A stretch of 8,724 bases of DNA from Erysipelotrichaceae bacterium (lineage in GTDB: Bacteria > Bacillota_I > Bacilli_A > Erysipelotrichales > Erysipelotrichaceae), in the NCBI GenBank assembly GCA_017418585.1, contig JAFONG010000170.1, positions 1-8,724 of the forward strand, read 5' to 3'. The position numbers and the translations under genes were made by a program. This document shows positions 1-6,570 of this stretch, one piece after another. The notes under the pieces were generated by a model, which saw only the letters and a list, made by a program, of their open reading frames with translations, ran no database searches and had not been told where the DNA came from. Numbering within the stretch: the first letter of the stretch is position 1; each line of letters starts with the position of its first letter.

Positions 1-138
1 GTGAACGGTCTGGATATCGAAAAGACGCTGGATTACGGTATGGCTGCCGGAATTGCGGCCATCAGAAGCGAGAATACAATAAGCAATGAAATGTCAGTAG
101 AACTGCTGGATAGAATACTAAAGGAGAAGAAAAAATGA
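1..138 (+). CDS. psuK: PfkB-family sugar/nucleoside kinase, C-terminal end (probable pseudouridine kinase)
   Basis: Only the last 45 codons are present and the gene enters from the left edge, so the GTG at base 1 is not a start. The visible tail has the segment GMAAGIAAIRSENTISNEM, which resembles the last helix of PfkB/ribokinase-fold kinases, where a hydrophobic Ala-rich helix is followed by a short loop of the 'sEntVnpemS' type. The catalytic GAGD motif would lie upstream and cannot be seen. Its stop codon overlaps the start of psuG by four bases (ATGA), which indicates translational coupling. In bacteria a PfkB kinase coupled to psuG is normally PsuK, which makes pseudouridine 5'-phosphate in the cytoplasm. 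The family call rests on the short tail, and the pseudouridine specificity rests only on this neighbour. Confidence 0.75.
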   Translation: MNGLDIEKTLDYGMAAGIAAIRSENTISNEMSVELLDRILKEKKK

Positions 139-1052
139 ACTACAGAGACTATTTATCCATTACCCCAGAAATTCAAGAAGCATTAGCGCAAGGCAAACCG
201 ATCGTTGCCCTGGAATCAACGATCCTTTCTCACGGCATGCCTTATCCTGAGAATGTCGAGTTTGCGCATAAAGTGGAAGAAATCATCAGAGGCGAAGGCG
301 CCATTCCGGCTACGACGGCAATCATCGGCGGCAAACTGAAGGTTGGACTCAACAGCGACGAGCTGGAACTCATGTGCAAAGCCGAGAACGTTGCCAAGGC
401 ATCCAGAAGAGATGTGGCGGTATATCTGGTCAGCGGACAGACGGCTGCGACGACCGTCGCTACGACGATGCTGATTGCGGATCTGGCAGGAATCAGAGTC
501 TTCGCAACAGGTGGTATCGGAGGCGTACATAGAGGCGCACAGGAAACCATGGACATTTCTGCCGACCTGCAGGAACTGGCTCATACCAGCGTCTGCGTCG
601 TATCCGCAGGATGCAAGTCTATCCTGGATATCGGACTGACTCTGGAATATCTGGAAACCTATGGCGTTCCTGTACTGGGTTATCAGACGAGCGAATTCCC
701 GGCATTCTATTGCGAATCTTCCGGCTTCGGCGTCGACTACAAGGTAGGGGATGCGGCAGAAGCGGCCAGGATCATGAAGACGAAATGGGATCTTGGACTC
801 AAGGGCGGTGTCGTATTAGGCAACCCGATCCCGCACGAGTATTCTCTGGATCATTCTTATATCGATAAGGCCATTGATCAGGCTCTGGAAATGGCAAAAG
901 AGAAGGGCATCAGAGGAAAGGCTACGACTCCGTTCCTGCTGGCTACGATCAAGGATCTGACCGGAGGCACTTCTTTCGCCAGCAATCTGCAGCTTGCCTA
1001 CAACAATGCGAGAGTCGCTTCGAAAGTCGCGATCGAATTCGCCAAACTGTAA
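135..1052 (+). CDS. psuG: Pseudouridine-5'-phosphate glycosidase
   Basis: PsuG reversibly cleaves the C-C glycosidic bond of pseudouridine 5'-phosphate to uracil and ribose 5-phosphate in the cytoplasm. The protein has 305 residues, the usual family length, and matches along its whole length. Recognisable blocks are VALESTILSHGMPYPENVE (about 24-42), FATGGIGGVHRGA (123-135), ISADLQEL (141-148), SAGCKSILDIGLTLEYLET (157-175), GYQT near 182 and TPFLLA..LTGG in the C-terminal third. By alignment from memory with E. coli PsuG, Glu27 and Lys161 correspond to the catalytic Glu31 and Lys166, and Asp144 to the Mn-binding Asp149, so the enzyme looks intact. The start is supported by AAGGAG at 121-126, eight bases ahead, and by the ATGA overlap with the kinase. 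A terminator follows directly. Cleavage is thought to be the direction used in vivo during pseudouridine catabolism. Confidence 0.97.
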   Translation: MNYRDYLSITPEIQEALAQGKPIVALESTILSHGMPYPENVEFAHKVEEIIRGEGAIPATTAIIGGKLKVGLNSDELELMCKAENVAKASRRDVAVYLVSGQTAATTVATTMLIADLAGIRVFATGGIGGVHRGAQETMDISADLQELAHTSVCVVSAGCKSILDIGLTLEYLETYGVPVLGYQTSEFPAFYCESSGFGVDYKVGDAAEAARIMKTKWDLGLKGGVVLGNPIPHEYSLDHSYIDKAIDQALEMAKEKGIRGKATTPFLLATIKDLTGGTSFASNLQLAYNNARVASKVAIEFAKL

Positions 1053-1079
1053 AGAAGGTTCAAACCTTCTTTTTCTTTT
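1052..1079 (+). terminator. Rho-independent terminator after psuG
   Basis: The arms AAGAAGGTT (1052-1060) and AACCTTCTT (1063-1071) are perfectly complementary. The outer seven pairs can form with a six-base loop. A T-rich run (TTTTTCTTTT) follows. The stem overlaps the last base of the psuG stop codon. The stem is short and A/T-rich, so termination may be incomplete. Confidence 0.75.
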
Positions 1080-1088
1080 CCAATAGAT

Positions 1089-1094
1089 TATAAT
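1089..1094 (+). promoter_or_regulatory. Putative -10 box ahead of the HAD gene
   Basis: A perfect TATAAT sits 9 bases before the HAD start codon. No good -35 hexamer lies 16-18 bases upstream, because that stretch is the T-run of the psuG terminator, and there is no TGN extended -10. If the box is used, transcription would begin near 1101, giving an almost leaderless message. Confidence 0.45.
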
Positions 1095-1103
1095 GAATGA
1101 TAG

Positions 1104-1778
1104 ATGATTAAACTGTGTGTTTTTGACATGGACGGACTGCTTCTGGATACCGAGAGACAGATGTATGCGAAATTCGGAGAAGAAGCATCCGCCGAGATGG
1201 GCAGACCTATGAGCCTGGATTTCCTTACGACTGTAATGGGTGGAAGCAAGGAGCTTTACCGCAACAGAGTCTTAAGCGTTTACGGCGAAGATTATCCTTA
1301 TGAAGAATATCAGCGTAGACGCTGGGAAAAGATCAACCGCTTCATTGACCGTGGCGATATTCCGCTGCGTCCGGGTGTACCGGAATTCCTGGAATTCTGC
1401 AGCAGGCAGGGTATCCTTAAGGCAATCGCGACATCGACCAGAGGAGAAGTGGCGCAGAAATGTCTAAAGGCTTCGGGGATCGCCGCTTATTTCGATTACA
1501 TGATTTCGGGAGACATGGTAGAGAAGACAAAACCGGATCCGGAGATTTTCCTGAACCCGGTCAAGCATTTCAATGTCCCGTTAAACGAAGTGCTGGTGTT
1601 CGAGGATTCCCATAACGGAGCCCAGGCAGCAATCAACGGGAAACTGCGCTACATTCTGGTAAAGGATCTGGCTTTTTTAACGGAAGAAGACATGGAGAAT
1701 GCGGAAATGGTGACAGATGTCATTTCCAAGGCTATCCCTTTGATAAAGAAAGAAAATGAAAGAACCGCTGGCATATAG
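1104..1778 (+). CDS. HAD-superfamily phosphatase, beta-phosphoglucomutase/HDHD1-like
   Basis: The 224-residue protein is a complete subfamily I HAD hydrolase of the cytoplasm. The four HAD motifs are present. Motif I is FDMDGLLLDTE with nucleophile Asp8 and acid/base Asp10, motif II is Thr110/Ser111 in IATSTR, motif III is Lys143 in KPDPEIF, and motif IV is Glu167/Asp168 in VFEDSHNG. Residues of about 15-85 form a helical cap of the beta-phosphoglucomutase type. Members act on small phosphorylated sugars or nucleotides, or as phosphomutases, and the substrate cannot be read from the sequence. The FDMDGLLLDTER block is also found in human HDHD1, a pseudouridine-5'-phosphatase, which is suggestive beside psuG but is common in the superfamily. 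The start is fixed because an in-frame TAG immediately precedes it and the next ATG falls inside motif I. There is no Shine-Dalgarno sequence. The 3' end overlaps rarA by 23 bases. Confidence 0.93.
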   Translation: MIKLCVFDMDGLLLDTERQMYAKFGEEASAEMGRPMSLDFLTTVMGGSKELYRNRVLSVYGEDYPYEEYQRRRWEKINRFIDRGDIPLRPGVPEFLEFCSRQGILKAIATSTRGEVAQKCLKASGIAAYFDYMISGDMVEKTKPDPEIFLNPVKHFNVPLNEVLVFEDSHNGAQAAINGKLRYILVKDLAFLTEEDMENAEMVTDVISKAIPLIKKENERTAGI

Positions 1779-3012
1779 GCTTAGACCTGAAACGATTGAC
1801 AATATTCTCGGACAGAAGGATCTGGTTGGAGAAAACGGCATCATCAGAAGATGTCTGGAGAAGCAGACGATTTTTTCCTGTATCTTTTTCGGACCTCCGG
1901 GTACGGGGAAGACGACCATGGCTAGAGTCATCGCCAACGAACTGCATAAGCCGTACAGGCAGTTCAATGCCGTCACCGGCAACAAGAAGGATCTGGATCA
2001 GATCTTCGCGGAAGCCAGACTTTCCGGTCAGCTGATCATGATCTGCGATGAGGTACACCGGCTGAACAAAGACAAGCAGGATCTTCTGCTTCCGCATGTG
2101 GAAGACGGCTCTGTGATCCTGATCGGCGCTACGACAGCCAACCCCTATCATTCCATCAATCCTGCCATCCGTTCCAGATGCCATCTGTTTGAATTCAGGC
2201 CTTTGACTGATGAAGATATCGGCGAAGGCACTAGAAAGGCACTGGAATCTCAAAAAGGTCTGAATAACGAATATACGATCGAAGAAGACGCATTGCAGCT
2301 GATTTGCGATACAGTCAACGGAGATATCCGCTGGGCTTTGAACATCCTGGAGATTTCCGCCGTTCTTTCTCCTGATAAGGTCATCAGAAAAGAAACCGTA
2401 CAGGAGAACTGCCGTCATGTATCCAACCGTTCCTTCGGTTCAGAAGACGGACACTATGACTTGTTGTCCGCTTTACAGAAATCGATCCGGGGATCCGATC
2501 CAAATGCGGCACTCTATTACTTAAGCATTCTGATCCAGTCCGGAGACATCGAATCCATAAGCCGGCGCCTGCTGGTAATCGCTTATGAGGACATCGGGCT
2601 GGCAAATCCCGCTCTTGCCGCAAGGACTTACAGTGCCTGTCAGGCCGCGGAACACGTAGGCTTTCCGGAAGCCATCATTCCGCTTGGCATGCATGTCATC
2701 GACCTGTGTCTATCGCCGAAGTCAAGAACGGCAACGGATGCCATTCACAAGGCCTACAGCATCGCCGAAACCAAGGCCTGCGACATGCCGAAGTATCTCA
2801 AAATGTCTCCTGTGGGTTTAGCCAGGGATGAACAGTATTCCTATGAACGCTACGACTGCTTCCATAAAATACAGTATCTGCCGGATGAACTGAAGGATGT
2901 GGATCTGTTTCCTTCTTTCAATCCGAACCGTTATGAGCAGCAGCTGAAACAGATCTACGAAGAACTGAAACAGAACAAGCGTACAAGCAATCTAAAGGAA
3001 CTGTACCGTTAG
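1756..3012 (+). CDS. rarA: Replication-associated recombination protein A (RarA/MgsA AAA+ ATPase)
   Basis: RarA is a cytoplasmic, DNA-associated AAA+ ATPase related to clamp loaders and eukaryotic WRNIP1. It acts at stalled replication forks and ssDNA ends. The 418-residue protein is slightly short but complete. It opens with PLAYRLRPETIDNILGQ, the usual family N-terminus. Walker A is GPPGTGKT (46-53), Walker B ends in Asp98-Glu99 (CDEVHRLNK), sensor 1 is in GATTANP (124-130), and arginine-finger candidates are Arg139 and Arg141 in AIRSRC. The C-terminal tetramerisation/MgsA domain is plain from about 233, with HYDLLSALQKSIRGSDPNAA, RRLLVIAYEDIGLANP and LCLSPKS, and the late YLPDEL block. The start lies inside the HAD gene with only a weak AAAGAAAG upstream, so translation is probably coupled. 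The start is supported by the conserved N-terminus. Twelve bases separate it from the aminotransferase. Confidence 0.97.
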   Translation: MKEPLAYRLRPETIDNILGQKDLVGENGIIRRCLEKQTIFSCIFFGPPGTGKTTMARVIANELHKPYRQFNAVTGNKKDLDQIFAEARLSGQLIMICDEVHRLNKDKQDLLLPHVEDGSVILIGATTANPYHSINPAIRSRCHLFEFRPLTDEDIGEGTRKALESQKGLNNEYTIEEDALQLICDTVNGDIRWALNILEISAVLSPDKVIRKETVQENCRHVSNRSFGSEDGHYDLLSALQKSIRGSDPNAALYYLSILIQSGDIESISRRLLVIAYEDIGLANPALAARTYSACQAAEHVGFPEAIIPLGMHVIDLCLSPKSRTATDAIHKAYSIAETKACDMPKYLKMSPVGLARDEQYSYERYDCFHKIQYLPDELKDVDLFPSFNPNRYEQQLKQIYEELKQNKRTSNLKELYR

Positions 3013-3024
3013 AAAGGATTATCT

Positions 3025-4191
3025 ATGAAGTTTGTAAAAGAGAATGAAAATGTCGAGAGATATGTAGACAACATCTTTTCTGTCGTCAGAGCAGCAAAAG
3101 CCGATCCGCAGGGGATCAACGCTACTGCGGGATGTCTTTATAACGAAGAAGGAAAGCTTTTTACCTACAGATCCGTATACGATCAGGAGAAGCAGATCAC
3201 CCCGATACAGCGCGCTTCCTATGCCTCTTCTCCGGCAGGAAATGACGCTTATATTGAAGCCATTACCCGTTTTGTGCTGGAAGATAAAGTAGACAACCAT
3301 CATCGGACAATGGCGACACCGGGAGGAACCGGCGCGATCTTCGCTGCCATGCGGATGTGTCTGGATGAAGGAGATACGATCCTGTATCCGGAGATTTCCT
3401 GGGGCAACTACAAGGTCATGGCTGCCGAAATGAATCTGAAGACGATGACTTACGATGTCTACGACCTTAACGATCTCTTTAGCAAGCTGGACATGTTTCC
3501 GTCCAAGGTCTTTCTGATCGTCAACAGTCCATGTGAAAACCCTCTGGGTCATTCCTATTCCCTGAAAGAATGGACACAGATCAAAGAGAAACTCGTCAGT
3601 CTGAATAAAGAGGTGATACTGCTTTGCGATATCGCCTATATCGACTATGCACATGAGAATCCGAAAGAATTCTTCACGCTGTTCAACGATATCCCGGATG
3701 ACTTGCTGGTGCTGATTGCGGCATCCGCATCAAAGGCCTTCTCCTACTACGGACAGAGAATAGGCGCTCTGATCGCCATCCAGAACGACGCCGGATATCT
3801 GGACCATTTCATCAACCTTTCCAGCCGTCTTGCCCGCGCTACCTGGTCCAATTTAAGCAATGCAGCCATGCTGAATATCACCGAAGTATTAAACAACCAC
3901 GAAGAGGAATATCTGAATGAACTCAATCAGGCAAAGGGGATGCTGAAGAAAAGAACCGACCTGTTTATTAGACAAGCGGAAGAATGTGGGTTAAAATTAT
4001 ATCGGTTTTCGGACGGTTTCTTTGTCACGATGGAAATGGAAAACAACGAAGCGCGTGATGCGTTCCATCAGAAACTGATCGATCACCACATCTATACCAT
4101 CAAGGTGAACAGGGGTATCAGGATCGGACTGTGTTCTCTGCCTCTAAAAACCGTTGACGGTCTGGCTAAGAAAATAAAGGAATTAATGTAA
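3025..4191 (+). CDS. PLP-dependent aminotransferase, aspartate/aromatic (AspC/TyrB) type
   Basis: This 388-residue class I/II fold-type I aminotransferase should be cytoplasmic and transfer amino groups between amino acids and 2-oxo acids. Nearly all AspC active-site residues can be matched. They include Tyr66 (Tyr70), the GGTGAI phosphate loop (100-105), Trp126 in SWGNY (Trp140), Asn172 in ENPLG (Asn194), Asp202 and Tyr205 in DIAYIDY (Asp222/Tyr225), Schiff-base Lys237 in SASKAFS (Lys258), Arg245 (Arg266) and Arg366 in IRIGL (Arg386). Arg271 in ARATWSN sits exactly 34 residues after the lysine, as Arg292 does in E. coli AspC, and that residue binds the side-chain carboxylate of dicarboxylic substrates. 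Substrate is therefore probably aspartate/glutamate or an aromatic amino acid paired with glutamate, and the choice between them is open. AAAGGA at 3013-3018 sets the start. The stop overlaps the next start (TAATG). Confidence 0.92.
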   Translation: MKFVKENENVERYVDNIFSVVRAAKADPQGINATAGCLYNEEGKLFTYRSVYDQEKQITPIQRASYASSPAGNDAYIEAITRFVLEDKVDNHHRTMATPGGTGAIFAAMRMCLDEGDTILYPEISWGNYKVMAAEMNLKTMTYDVYDLNDLFSKLDMFPSKVFLIVNSPCENPLGHSYSLKEWTQIKEKLVSLNKEVILLCDIAYIDYAHENPKEFFTLFNDIPDDLLVLIAASASKAFSYYGQRIGALIAIQNDAGYLDHFINLSSRLARATWSNLSNAAMLNITEVLNNHEEEYLNELNQAKGMLKKRTDLFIRQAEECGLKLYRFSDGFFVTMEMENNEARDAFHQKLIDHHIYTIKVNRGIRIGLCSLPLKTVDGLAKKIKELM

Positions 4192-4682
4192 TGGAAGAAA
4201 AGAATAATACTACCGTAAGCGAAACAAAACCGCAGTTTGCGATCTTTGACTGGATCGTATCATTGCCTGTCATCAGGATCCTGAAACCTTTATATGAATG
4301 GAAGAGAGCCTTCTGGATCTACTGTTTCCTGGGCTTCGTATCTACGGTATGCAACTACGTATTTACCATTATCCTGGCTGACAAGCTGCTTCTTTCGGGA
4401 ACTGTCGCAAACGTAACGGCATGGATCCTTTCTACGCTGATCTCGTTTGTTCTATTCAGATATCTGTATTTTGACCGTACGGACAACAGCTTCATCAACG
4501 AACTGATCAAATTCGCCTCTGCCAGGATCTTTACTCTGGGCGTAGAAACGGTATCTGTACTGATCTTTGTCGATCTGCTGCACATGGATCTGAAGATCGT
4601 CAAGGCGATCCTGATTCCGGTAACGGCGATCCTGAACTACTTCATTTCGAAACTCTTCGTTTTTAAAAACAAGAACAGTTAA
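4191..4682 (+). CDS. GtrA-family four-helix membrane protein
   Basis: The 163-residue protein has a hydrophilic N-terminal tail of about 40 residues and four membrane helices near 41-62, 71-93, 105-128 and 135-156. It ends in SKLFVFKNK, a typical GtrA-family finish. The placement of NYVFTIIL in helix 1, SFVLFRYLYF in helix 2 and the Asn-Tyr-Phe of helix 4 also fit. GtrA proteins are linked to moving or presenting undecaprenyl-phosphate-linked sugars across the cytoplasmic membrane for surface glycosylation, though many members are uncharacterised. Its stop-start overlap with the aminotransferase (TAATG) and an AAAGGA at 4176-4181 show co-translation. No glycosyltransferase gene lies beside it, so its partner is not evident. 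It is the last gene of its unit, and I see no convincing terminator after it. Confidence 0.88.
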   Translation: MEEKNNTTVSETKPQFAIFDWIVSLPVIRILKPLYEWKRAFWIYCFLGFVSTVCNYVFTIILADKLLLSGTVANVTAWILSTLISFVLFRYLYFDRTDNSFINELIKFASARIFTLGVETVSVLIFVDLLHMDLKIVKAILIPVTAILNYFISKLFVFKNKNS

Positions 4683-4770
4683 AATAGACAAAACGACAGT
4701 CTATCCAAGATAATCCAAAGATCTGTTTTCATATTGGCACGCAATTTCCGGATGATTATCTGCATTGTTT

Positions 4771-4799
4771 TTGGCTGTTCAGTCTATACCATGGATAAA
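4771..4799 (+). promoter_or_regulatory. Weak candidate promoter for the DUF4153 gene
   Basis: TTGGCT (4771-4776) and GATAAA (4794-4799) are spaced by 17 bases, each matching four of six consensus positions. Transcription would start near 4806. An alternative pair is TTGTTT (4765-4770) with TACCAT (4787-4792). The 137-base gap after the GtrA gene supports a separate promoter somewhere here. The ribosome binding site AGGAG (4809-4813) follows, six bases before the start codon. Confidence 0.35.
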
Positions 4800-4819
4800 A
4801 AACAGGTTAGGAGATATAT

Positions 4820-6400
4820 ATGAAAAATTTATTTGATCGATTTAAAAACGCACTAGGAAGACTGGAAGACTGTATCAGACGTTTTCCGTTCAGCTTCATA
4901 TATCTGTGTCTGATCACACTTGCGGGATCCTATCTGATCATCAGTGAGGTCGAGGGATATGAAGCGATGGCCGCCTTAGTTTTCGGCGGTCTGTCCTGTT
5001 TCCTGATGGAGCTTGCTTACGAATACGGTATGCATAAAATCAGACTTGCCAGCCCCGCAGCGAGCCTTCTGATATCGGTTCTGGTATTCTGGCTTCTCAA
5101 AAACTATCAGAACGAATATGTTTATACGGCCGTTTTCGCCATGGCGATTGCCATCGTTTCGCTGATCTGTTTCATTCTTTATAAAAACAGAGAAAACAGA
5201 AAACTGTTCAGTCATCTTGTGAAGTCGCTGTTCATTGTCCAGATCTTCGCTGCCGTGATTTTTTCCGGCTTTGCCGTCTGTATCGCCGCCTTTCATTTTC
5301 TAATATTCGGTTTTCAAGACATCTGGAAGCTTTACGGGATCCTCTTTCTGATTGTAGCGTCGCTTTTTGGCATTACTCTCTTTCTGTCTTATGTCCCAAG
5401 ACCTGATGCAGAAGCCGAAGTCCCGGATCTATACAGAACCATGATCCACAAAGCGCTTTTCTACATTTATCTAATACTGATAGGCATTCTGTATCTGTAC
5501 ATTCTGAAGATCATCATCACCTGGAAGATGCCGATCGGGAAGCTGAACTGGTTCGGAAGCTTTGCCCTGCTGTTCTATGTATTCTTTTATCTGTCGATTG
5601 ATGAAACGGATGGCAGACTTCAGGCGCTGTTTAAGAAATACGGAGCCTGTCTGCTGCTTCCTGTTCTGGCCATTCAGATCTTTGCCATCATTATCAGACT
5701 GAATGCCTACGGCCTGACGACTACGAGATTCGTTTCTCTGATCTTTATCGGCGTTGCCGTCGCCTTCATGCTTTCAAGCGTCTTTAAGTTTCCTGTTTCC
5801 GGATGCTTTCTGCTGATTCCTGTCCTTGCACTGATATTCACCTGTACTCCGTTAAACATTTACGATGTTCCGAATCGCGTTCAGGAGCACAGGCTGATGA
5901 ATGCCCTGACAAAAGGAGGAGCTCTAGTCGAGGGAAAACTTGACGACACCGTCGAAATGGAAGCCGAGTATCTTGAAGACGCGAAATCCGCATATGAATA
6001 CCTAAGATGGAGCGATGGAAGAAAGAGCGCTTTCTATGAGGCTTTTGCCGAGTCGAAGATCGCCAAGTCTTTCTATGATAATGGAGAGAATGGAAAGAAT
6101 ATCAAATCATACTATTATCGTTATGAATTGAATGGAGAAGAGATCGATGTCGGCGAATACAATTCTATACAGATGATATCGGAAAAAGGAACAGAGCGAT
6201 TACAGGATCTTGATCTGACTGCGTTCCTGTTAAGCCTTGATTCTTTAGATGATGGGCGGTCCTTTCAGGCTCCGCTGACATATGAATTGGCTGATGGACG
6301 TAAAATAGTCTTCGAATGTATCAGCTATGATTATGATCAGGATGAAAGAGAATTTGCCTATTTATACTACAATGGGATACTGTTTAGCGGACGTCAGTAG
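4820..6400 (+). CDS. Polytopic membrane protein with DUF4153-like core
   Basis: The 526-residue protein has about 11 hydrophobic helices, near 24-42, 48-66, 79-95, 101-121, 135-162, 170-192, 211-234, 242-260, 276-293, 303-319 and 326-342. A soluble C-terminal domain of about 180 residues follows from 345. The region LIRLNAYGLTTTRF-like (290-304, here IIRLNAYGLTTTRF) just before helix 10 is the feature that recalls DUF4153 proteins, a Firmicute membrane family of unknown function. The C-terminal part starts PLNIYDVPNRVQEHRL and is rich in Tyr, Glu and Asp, with an aromatic end (FAYLYYNGILF). With 11 helices and a cytoplasmic N-terminus this tail would lie outside, but the helix count is uncertain. 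No enzymatic motif is visible. The start has AGGAG six bases upstream. The gene appears to be transcribed alone, and no clear terminator follows. The DUF4153 assignment is from recall, not a search. Confidence 0.8.
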   Translation: MKNLFDRFKNALGRLEDCIRRFPFSFIYLCLITLAGSYLIISEVEGYEAMAALVFGGLSCFLMELAYEYGMHKIRLASPAASLLISVLVFWLLKNYQNEYVYTAVFAMAIAIVSLICFILYKNRENRKLFSHLVKSLFIVQIFAAVIFSGFAVCIAAFHFLIFGFQDIWKLYGILFLIVASLFGITLFLSYVPRPDAEAEVPDLYRTMIHKALFYIYLILIGILYLYILKIIITWKMPIGKLNWFGSFALLFYVFFYLSIDETDGRLQALFKKYGACLLLPVLAIQIFAIIIRLNAYGLTTTRFVSLIFIGVAVAFMLSSVFKFPVSGCFLLIPVLALIFTCTPLNIYDVPNRVQEHRLMNALTKGGALVEGKLDDTVEMEAEYLEDAKSAYEYLRWSDGRKSAFYEAFAESKIAKSFYDNGENGKNIKSYYYRYELNGEEIDVGEYNSIQMISEKGTERLQDLDLTAFLLSLDSLDDGRSFQAPLTYELADGRKIVFECISYDYDQDEREFAYLYYNGILFSGRQ

Positions 6401-6439
6401 ATCCGGCGATTTCATAGAAGAAACAGAACAGCTGAAAAG

Positions 6440-6457
6440 CCAATTATTAATCATTGG
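6440..6457 (+). repeat. Imperfect 18-base palindrome, operator-like
   Basis: CCAAT-T-ATTAAT-C-ATTGG is symmetric at 16 of 18 positions, with a self-complementary ATTAAT core. It lies in the gap before the M20 peptidase gene, about 28 bases ahead of a TATAAT box, so its centre is near -48 relative to the predicted start of transcription. That is a normal place for an activator site. The binding protein is unknown. Confidence 0.45.
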
Positions 6458-6484
6458 GCATAAACGTAGATGCACTTCTGGAAA

Positions 6485-6490
6485 TATAAT
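6485..6490 (+). promoter_or_regulatory. Perfect -10 box for the M20 peptidase gene
   Basis: TATAAT occurs 81 bases before the peptidase start codon in an A+T-rich gap. The matching -35 region is poor (TAAACG at an 18-base spacing, three of six matches) and there is no TGN extension. This would suit an activator-dependent promoter. Transcription would begin near 6497. Confidence 0.5.
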
Positions 6491-6509
6491 AAGATTGTAT
6501 GTGAATAAG

Positions 6510-6532
6510 GAAACAATACCGGATATTGTTTC
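6510..6532 (+). repeat. Perfect 9-base inverted repeat between promoter and start codon
   Basis: The arms GAAACAATA (6510-6518) and TATTGTTTC (6524-6532) are exactly complementary around a five-base CCGGA spacer. No T-run follows, so it is not a typical terminator. It lies about 13-35 bases after the predicted transcription start, where a repressor site or an mRNA hairpin would be effective. It ends 27 bases before the ribosome binding site. Confidence 0.6.
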
Positions 6533-6558
6533 TGATGATATACAGGACAATTAGAAAG

Positions 6559-6563
6559 AAGGA
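6559..6563 (+). promoter_or_regulatory. Ribosome binding site that fixes the M20 peptidase start
   Basis: AAGGA, within the longer AGAAAGAAGGA, lies seven bases before the ATG at 6571. The open frame extends upstream to an ATG at 6526, but that one has no binding site, falls inside the inverted repeat, and adds 15 residues with no family resemblance. The start at 6571 is therefore preferred. Confidence 0.8.
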
Positions 6564-6570
6564 AACCATA

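Noticed and set aside
4684..4704. ATAGAC/GTCTAT hairpin just after the GtrA gene as a terminator
   Set aside because: The stem is only six pairs with a nine-base loop and no T-run follows. It may be incidental.
4697..4787. Direct repeat CAGTCTAT at 4697 and 4780 in the gap before the DUF4153 gene
   Set aside because: At eight bases, with no symmetry and no fixed relation to a convincing promoter, chance is an adequate explanation.
6327..6554. 75-codon open frame overlapping the end of the DUF4153 gene and the gap before the M20 gene
   Set aside because: It has no ribosome binding site, its first third is an out-of-frame reading of the DUF4153 gene, it resembles no family I know, and it runs through a promoter box and an inverted repeat. 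It is better explained as chance in an A+T-rich control region. A remnant of a decayed gene cannot be fully excluded.
6526..6570. Upstream ATG extending the M20 peptidase by 15 residues
   Set aside because: There is no binding site before it, it falls inside the inverted repeat, and the ATG at 6571 has a good AAGGA at proper spacing and begins a normal M20 N-terminus.
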